Shown: positions 5,579 to 9,848 of the stretch, one piece after another
How the letters are laid out: each line of letters starts with the position of its first letter
How positions within the stretch are numbered: position 1 is the first letter of the stretch
Source: an uncultured Actinomycetes bacterium
GTDB lineage: Bacteria; Actinomycetota; Actinomycetes; S36-B12; UBA5976
Direction of reading: 5' to 3'
Assembly (NCBI GenBank): GCA_937896305.1
Contig: CALBND010000173.1
Location: 1 to 9,848, forward strand
Length of the DNA: 9,848 bases
Program-made: the position numbers and the translations under genes
Notes under the pieces: model-generated
Seen by the model: only the letters and a program-made list of their open reading frames with translations
What the model was told of the DNA's origin: nothing
The model's database searches: none

Positions 5579-6970
5579 TCAGACAAAAACCGAATTGAAG
5601 ACCTCTCTATATCTATTTCTTACTGATTCTTGATATTTCGCTTCTTTCACAATACTTCCCGCTAAATTCCATTCTGGTGGATTTGGATTTTGAGACAAAG
5701 CCCAAGCAGCTTGCCTGGCAGCACCATCGGCTACATATTCAGCAGCAGGTGGAATGTGAACTGGAACTTGAAAGAGTGTGGCAGATATTTCTTGCACAGC
5801 TTTTGATGCTGCTGCTCCCCCGATTAACAAAACTCTTTTCGGTTTTTGCTCTTTATCAAAGTTTGTAATAAATTCACTTGCTTCTGCTAAACCACACAAC
5901 ATTCCTTCAATGCAAGCTCTCGCAAAATTTGCTGGTGTCATATTTGTTCTAGTTAAACCATGCAGCGATCCGTTTGCGTTTGGCAAATTTGGTGTTCTTT
6001 CACCATCTAAGAATGGTAAAAGCACTAAACCTTCTGCACCAGGTTTGGCACTTAGTGCTAATTGTGCAAAATCATCTAGTGAAACATTTAAAGTGGTGGC
6101 TCCAGCATTAATAACTCTAGCTGCATTAAGTGTGCAAGCTAAAGGTAAATAGTTACCGGTGGCATCAGCAAATCCTGCAATAATTCCACTGGCATCATTT
6201 GTGGGTTTGCTGGCAACTGTGTATGCGGTACCTGAAGTTCCAAGTGAGATCACAATGTCTCCAGGTGTGGCATTGAGTCCTAGGGCTGCTGCCATATTGT
6301 CACCAGTTCCTGGAGCAACCAGCATGCCTGATTTAGTTTCACCAACTATTTCATTTGGCTTAGCAACTCTTGGCACAGTTATTTCTTTTCCAAAAGCTAG
6401 TTTCAATAAATCTTTTCTATATTCATTAGTAAATGGTGACCAGTATCCAGTTCCTGAAGCATCACCTCGATCGGTAACAAATTCTTTATCGGTTCCTAGT
6501 AATTGCCATGTTAACCAATCATGAGGAAGCATTACGCCATTAACTTTTGCAGCATTTGCGGGTTCTTTATTTGCTAACCAACGAAGTTTAGTGATTGTGA
6601 AGGATGCAACTGGCACAGATCCAATAGCATCTGCCCAAAGTTGAGCTCCACCTAATTCATTAACTAATTCAGTTGCCGCATCTGCTGATCTGGTGTCATT
6701 CCATAAAAGGGCATCTCGAACTACTTCTTTATTTTCATCAATTACCACCATGCCATGTTGTTGCCCACCAATTGCAATAGCTGAAACATCTTCTAATAAT
6801 CCATCGGAGGCACTACTAAATGCTTGCCACCATTTACTTGGTGAAACTTCGGTTCCATCTGGATGAGGTGCTCTGGCTTCTCTGACTAGTTCACCAGTCT
6901 CACTATCTTTAACAACAATTTTTACAGATTGGGTTGAGGAGTCAACTCCTGCAACTAATTTTCTAGTCAT
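5579..6970 (-). CDS. xylB: Xylulokinase (FGGY family)
   Basis: This 463-residue cytoplasmic kinase phosphorylates D-xylulose to D-xylulose 5-phosphate with ATP, the entry to the pentose phosphate pathway. FGGY marks are in order: AGVDSSTQSVK (7-17, phosphate loop), GGQQHGMV (68-75, substrate loop), ALLWNDTRS (87-95), GTGDNMAAALG (221-231, with Asp224 in the place of the catalytic Asp), ISLGTSGTAYT (241-251), LPFLDGERTPN (318-328) and LLIGGAAASK (381-390) followed by ADGAARQAAWA (414-424), which form the ATP site. The length is slightly below E. coli XylB (484), with nothing missing. The ATG at 6970 lies only 6 nt after the acnA stop, and no Shine-Dalgarno sequence precedes it (the minus strand reads CTAACTAGAAAAAA before the ATG), so it is probably translated by coupling to acnA. 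It is separated from xylA by the 136-bp spacer. Xylulose rather than another ketose is inferred from xylA and the LWNDTRS-type sequence. Confidence 0.94.
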   Translation of the reverse strand: MTRKLVAGVDSSTQSVKIVVKDSETGELVREARAPHPDGTEVSPSKWWQAFSSASDGLLEDVSAIAIGGQQHGMVVIDENKEVVRDALLWNDTRSADAATELVNELGGAQLWADAIGSVPVASFTITKLRWLANKEPANAAKVNGVMLPHDWLTWQLLGTDKEFVTDRGDASGTGYWSPFTNEYRKDLLKLAFGKEITVPRVAKPNEIVGETKSGMLVAPGTGDNMAAALGLNATPGDIVISLGTSGTAYTVASKPTNDASGIIAGFADATGNYLPLACTLNAARVINAGATTLNVSLDDFAQLALSAKPGAEGLVLLPFLDGERTPNLPNANGSLHGLTRTNMTPANFARACIEGMLCGLAEASEFITNFDKEQKPKRVLLIGGAAASKAVQEISATLFQVPVHIPPAAEYVADGAARQAAWALSQNPNPPEWNLAGSIVKEAKYQESVRNRYREVFNSVFV

Positions 6971-6976
6971 TTTTTT

Positions 6977-9628
6977 CTAGTTAGCTAATTGTCTTAACAC
7001 GTAAGGTAAAATTCCACCGTGACGAAAATATTCTGCTTCTCCTGGTGTATCAATTCTTAATTTGGCATTAAATTTAATTTCACTTTTTTCACTTATAGCA
7101 ACAACTTCTACATTTTTGGGAATAGAACCATTATTTAATTCTTCAATTCCTGTGATACTAAATGTTTCTGATCCAGTTAAACCAAGGCTTTCAGCATTTT
7201 GTCCATCGTTAAATTGCAAAGGTAAAACACCCATTCCAACTAAATTGCTTCGATGAATTCGTTCATAGGATTCTGCAATCACAGCTTTTACTCCAAGTAG
7301 CGCAGTTCCTTTGGCAGCCCAATCTCTTGAAGAACCGGAACCATATTCAGTTCCTGCAAAAATGATTAATGGAGTGTTATCTGCTAAATAATCAACACTG
7401 GCATCATAAATAGTGTCTTGAGCATTTTTCTTAAAGTTGAAAGTGAACCCACCCTCTACCCCAGCAACTAATTTATTTCTTAATCGAATATTGGCAAATG
7501 TTCCTCTGATCATTACTTCATGATTTCCACGGCGAGAGCCATAAGAATTGAAATCATTTTTAGCAATTCCGTTTTCAGTTAAATATATTCCGGCAGGTGA
7601 ATCTGCTTTAATACTTCCTGCGGGAGAAATGTGATCTGTTGTTACAGAATCACCTAACCACGCTAAAACTCTGGCTCCAGTAATATTTGAAATTTTTCCT
7701 GGCGTTTTTGGCATGTTTTCAAAATAAGGTGGTTTTCTAACATAAGTACTTTTAGCGTTCCAAGTAAATGTGTTACCGGTAGGGGTTGCAAGTTTTTGCC
7801 ATTTGTCATCACCTTTGAAAACATCTGCATATCTTTTCGTGAACATTTCTGAATCAATAGAAGATCTAATAGTTGCTTGGATTTCTGATTCTTGTGGCCA
7901 AATATCTTTCAAGAAGACTTCCTTGCCATCATTGCCAATTCCTAAAGCATCATTATTAAGATCTATATTCATGGTTCCAGCAATGGCGTAAGCCACAACC
8001 AAGGGTGGTGAGGCTAAGTAGTTCATTTTTACATCTGGATTAATTCTTCCTTCAAAATTTCTATTTCCACTCAACACAGCTACAGCAGCTAAGTCAGCCT
8101 TGTTGATTCCAGTACTAATTGGTTCTTGCAAAGGTCCACTATTTCCAATACAAGTTGTGCAACCATAACCAACTAGATCAAAACCTAATTTATTTAAATA
8201 ATTTGTTAAACCAGCTTTATTTAAATAGTCAGTCACAACTTGAGAGCCTGGGGCCAGAGTTGTTTTCACCCAAGGTGCTCTACTTAATCCAAGTTCCACA
8301 GCTTTTTTAGCTAACAATCCGGCACCAATCATGACTTCTGGATTAGAAGTATTCGTGCAAGAGGTAATTGCTGCAATTACTACTGCTCCATGTTTTAGAG
8401 TCATTGATTCGCCATCAACTTTTACTTCAATTTCTATTTCAGGATTAGCGGTATAAGTAGGCAATACTTTTTGGAAATTTTCTTTGGCATTTTTTAAAGC
8501 CACACGATCTTGAGGTCGTTTTGGTCCGGCAATGCTTGGTTCAATTGTTGATAATTCTAATTCCAAACTTTCACTAAATCGTGGCACATGATTTGGATCT
8601 AGCCATAATCCTTGTGCTTTGGCATAAGTTTCAACCAGGGCTAGTTGATCATCACTTCTACCTGTGAATTTCAAATATTCAATTGTTTGATTATCAATTG
8701 GAAATATTGCCACAGTTGATCCATATTCAGGACTCATATTTCCAATGGTTGCTCTGTTTGCTAAAGGCACAGCTGCGCAGCCTTGGCCATAGAATTCTAC
8801 GAATTTTCCAACCACACCATGTTTTCTTAATAATTCAGTGATAGTTAAAACTAAATCAGTTGCAGTAACACCTTCTTTTAGTGAACCCGTTAATTTAAAT
8901 CCCACAACTTTCGGGATCAGCATGCTGACTGGTTGACCTAACATCGCTGCTTCGGCTTCGATGCCACCTACTCCCCAACCAAGCACACCTAAACCATTAA
9001 CCATTGTGGTGTGAGAATCAGTTCCAACCAAAGTATCTGGGTAAACCATTCCATCTCTTTCAAATACCACACGGGCAAGGTTTTCAATATTTACTTGATG
9101 CACAATTCCTGTTCCAGGTGGCACGACTTTAAATTCAGAGAAAGCACCTTGACCCCAACGTAGGAATTGGTATCTTTCTTCATTTCTTTCATATTCCAGA
9201 TCAACATTTATTTTGAATGCACCTAAACTTCCAAAAGCATCAGCTACTACTGAATGATCAATTACTAATTCAGCTGGGGCTAGTGGATTAACTTTTTGAG
9301 GATCTCCACCTAATTCAATCATTGCTTCACGCATTGTTGCTAAATCAACAATTGCTGGAACACCTGTGAAATCTTGCATGATCACTCTTGCGGGTGTGTA
9401 TGGAATTTCAATACTTGGTTCTGCTTTTTCATCCCAATTAGCTAAAGCTTCAATGTGCTCTTTTGTAATGTTTAAGCCATCTTCATGTCGAAGTAAATTT
9501 TCTAATAATATTTTTAAGCTAAATGGAAGTGAATCTGCACCTTTGACTTTTGAGAGTGCGAATAATTCACTCTTACGACCATTAAATTCAAGTTCTTGCT
9601 TAGTGCCAAAAGTGTTAACTGAGCCCAT
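6977..9628 (-). CDS. acnA: Aconitate hydratase A (aconitase)
   Basis: This 883-residue cytoplasmic TCA-cycle enzyme interconverts citrate and isocitrate through cis-aconitate using a [4Fe-4S] cluster. It is of the AcnA/IRP1 type with the large cluster-binding part first and the swivel domain last (about 650-815). The three cluster cysteines are Cys424 in AITSCTNTSNP and Cys490 and Cys493 in GYGCTTCIGNSGPL. Other marks are DFTGVPA (86-92), TDSHTTMVNGLG (203-214), GDSVTTDHISPAG (659-671), SYGSRRGNHEVM (695-706) and EYGSGSSRDWAAKG (761-774), the last holding the active-site Ser-Arg region. The length is normal for the family and no key residue is lost. The ATG at 9628 is preferred although the AGGAGA site lies 12 nt away; a nearer ATG at 9640 opens only a three-codon frame. 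GTG at codon 4 is a weaker alternative. It follows the RNA methyltransferase by 75 bp and runs almost directly into xylB. Confidence 0.97.
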   Translation of the reverse strand: MGSVNTFGTKQELEFNGRKSELFALSKVKGADSLPFSLKILLENLLRHEDGLNITKEHIEALANWDEKAEPSIEIPYTPARVIMQDFTGVPAIVDLATMREAMIELGGDPQKVNPLAPAELVIDHSVVADAFGSLGAFKINVDLEYERNEERYQFLRWGQGAFSEFKVVPPGTGIVHQVNIENLARVVFERDGMVYPDTLVGTDSHTTMVNGLGVLGWGVGGIEAEAAMLGQPVSMLIPKVVGFKLTGSLKEGVTATDLVLTITELLRKHGVVGKFVEFYGQGCAAVPLANRATIGNMSPEYGSTVAIFPIDNQTIEYLKFTGRSDDQLALVETYAKAQGLWLDPNHVPRFSESLELELSTIEPSIAGPKRPQDRVALKNAKENFQKVLPTYTANPEIEIEVKVDGESMTLKHGAVVIAAITSCTNTSNPEVMIGAGLLAKKAVELGLSRAPWVKTTLAPGSQVVTDYLNKAGLTNYLNKLGFDLVGYGCTTCIGNSGPLQEPISTGINKADLAAVAVLSGNRNFEGRINPDVKMNYLASPPLVVAYAIAGTMNIDLNNDALGIGNDGKEVFLKDIWPQESEIQATIRSSIDSEMFTKRYADVFKGDDKWQKLATPTGNTFTWNAKSTYVRKPPYFENMPKTPGKISNITGARVLAWLGDSVTTDHISPAGSIKADSPAGIYLTENGIAKNDFNSYGSRRGNHEVMIRGTFANIRLRNKLVAGVEGGFTFNFKKNAQDTIYDASVDYLADNTPLIIFAGTEYGSGSSRDWAAKGTALLGVKAVIAESYERIHRSNLVGMGVLPLQFNDGQNAESLGLTGSETFSITGIEELNNGSIPKNVEVVAISEKSEIKFNAKLRIDTPGEAEYFRHGGILPYVLRQLAN

Positions 9629-9640
9629 TTAAATTTTCAT
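9629..9640 (-). other. Three-codon leader frame (Met-Lys-Ile-stop) before acnA
   Basis: On the minus strand ATG AAA ATT TAA runs directly into the acnA ATG and is in frame with it. The first ATG abuts the AGGAGA site, a spacing usually too short for efficient initiation, while the acnA ATG is 12 nt beyond that site, which is longer than usual. The frame is seen directly; whether it is translated is unknown. Confidence 0.3.
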
Positions 9641-9646
9641 TCTCCT
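9641..9646 (-). promoter_or_regulatory. Ribosome binding site of acnA (unusual spacing)
   Basis: AGGAGA on the minus strand, 12 nt before the acnA ATG and immediately next to the ATG of the mini-frame. It is the only good Shine-Dalgarno match in the 75-bp leader. Confidence 0.55.
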
Positions 9647-9703
9647 GAGATATTTATCTAATTCGTGCAAGGCCAACACTATCAGGACACAGAAAGCCTG
9701 GAA

Positions 9704-9848
9704 TTAGTCACGGACTAAAACTGCCACCGACTCCAAATGATGAGTCATGGGAAACAAGTCAAAGCCTGCTACTCGAGTTAGTTTCCAGCCAAGGTTTTTA
9801 GCAATCAACACATCACGAGCTAGGGCTGCTGGATCACAGGCTATATAA
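9704..9848 (-). CDS. TrmA/RlmD-type RNA (uracil-5-)methyltransferase, C-terminal fragment (cut by window edge)
   Basis: The last 47 codons of a SAM-dependent RNA methyltransferase are visible. The fragment reads YIACDPAALARD, then 18 residues further LFPMTHHLESVAVL, ending RD before TAA. These match the closing region of the TrmA/RlmC/RlmD family, where the YVSCDPxxLARD segment is followed by FPxTHHVExVAxL; the Glu of HHLE corresponds to the general base of that family. Members methylate C5 of uracil in tRNA or 23S rRNA. Which RNA this one modifies, and whether it carries a TRAM domain, cannot be told because the N-terminal part and the catalytic cysteine lie outside the window. It is on the same strand as acnA, 75 bp upstream of it. 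Confidence 0.88.
   Translation of the reverse strand, partial: YIACDPAALARDVLIAKNLGWKLTRVAGFDLFPMTHHLESVAVLVRD

Noticed and set aside
5778..6524. Two plus-strand open frames of over 120 codons opposite xylB
   Set aside because: They are antisense shadows of a well-conserved FGGY kinase and have no recognisable domain or convincing ribosome binding site.
9694..9702. AAGCCTGGA shared by the acnA leader and the xylB-xylA spacer (5521-5529)
   Set aside because: It is only a 9-bp match with no symmetry and different placement relative to the genes, so chance is a sufficient explanation.

Overview
The window reads as a piece of an actinobacterial (Actinomycetota) chromosome of low to moderate GC. 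The best guess is a streamlined planktonic actinobacterium of the freshwater acI/Nanopelagicales kind. The reasons are the 389-residue actinobacterial-type xylose isomerase, the AcnA-type aconitase, the RNA methyltransferase / aconitase / DXP synthase neighbourhood that I recall as common in Actinobacteria, and the AT-rich, very compact gene packing. The lineage is an inference; the window holds no rRNA or other marker that proves it.

Every gene lies on the minus strand, so transcription runs from high to low coordinates. In that order the window holds: the last 47 codons of a TrmA/RlmD-type RNA (uracil-5-)methyltransferase (9704-9848, cut by the window edge); acnA, aconitase (6977-9628); xylB, xylulokinase, 6 nt after acnA (5579-6970); a 136-bp spacer with operator-like palindromes; xylA, xylose isomerase (4273-5442); xylF, xylose-binding lipoprotein (3117-4217); a 16-bp perfect stem-loop; xylG, a single-domain ABC ATPase (2259-3017); xylH, membrane permease (1021-2256); a galM-like aldose 1-epimerase (198-989); and the first 32 codons of dxs (1-97, cut by the window edge). 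No RNA gene, insertion sequence, CRISPR array or phage gene was seen. No gap between genes exceeds 136 bp.

The central six genes form a complete xylose-use module. XylF captures xylose outside the membrane, XylG and XylH import it, the epimerase probably speeds anomer interconversion, XylA makes D-xylulose, and XylB makes D-xylulose 5-phosphate for the pentose phosphate pathway. The module sits between acnA and dxs, which I believe are adjacent in many other actinobacteria, so it looks like a cassette placed inside a housekeeping neighbourhood.

This is mostly a well-understood pathway, and I see no clearly new enzymatic system. The points worth a second look concern regulation and architecture: xylB is coupled to acnA rather than to xylA; palindromes and a motif shared with the acnA leader lie upstream of xylA; a strong hairpin separates xylF from xylG; XylG is half the length of the classical protein; and a three-codon reading frame abuts the acnA ribosome binding site.
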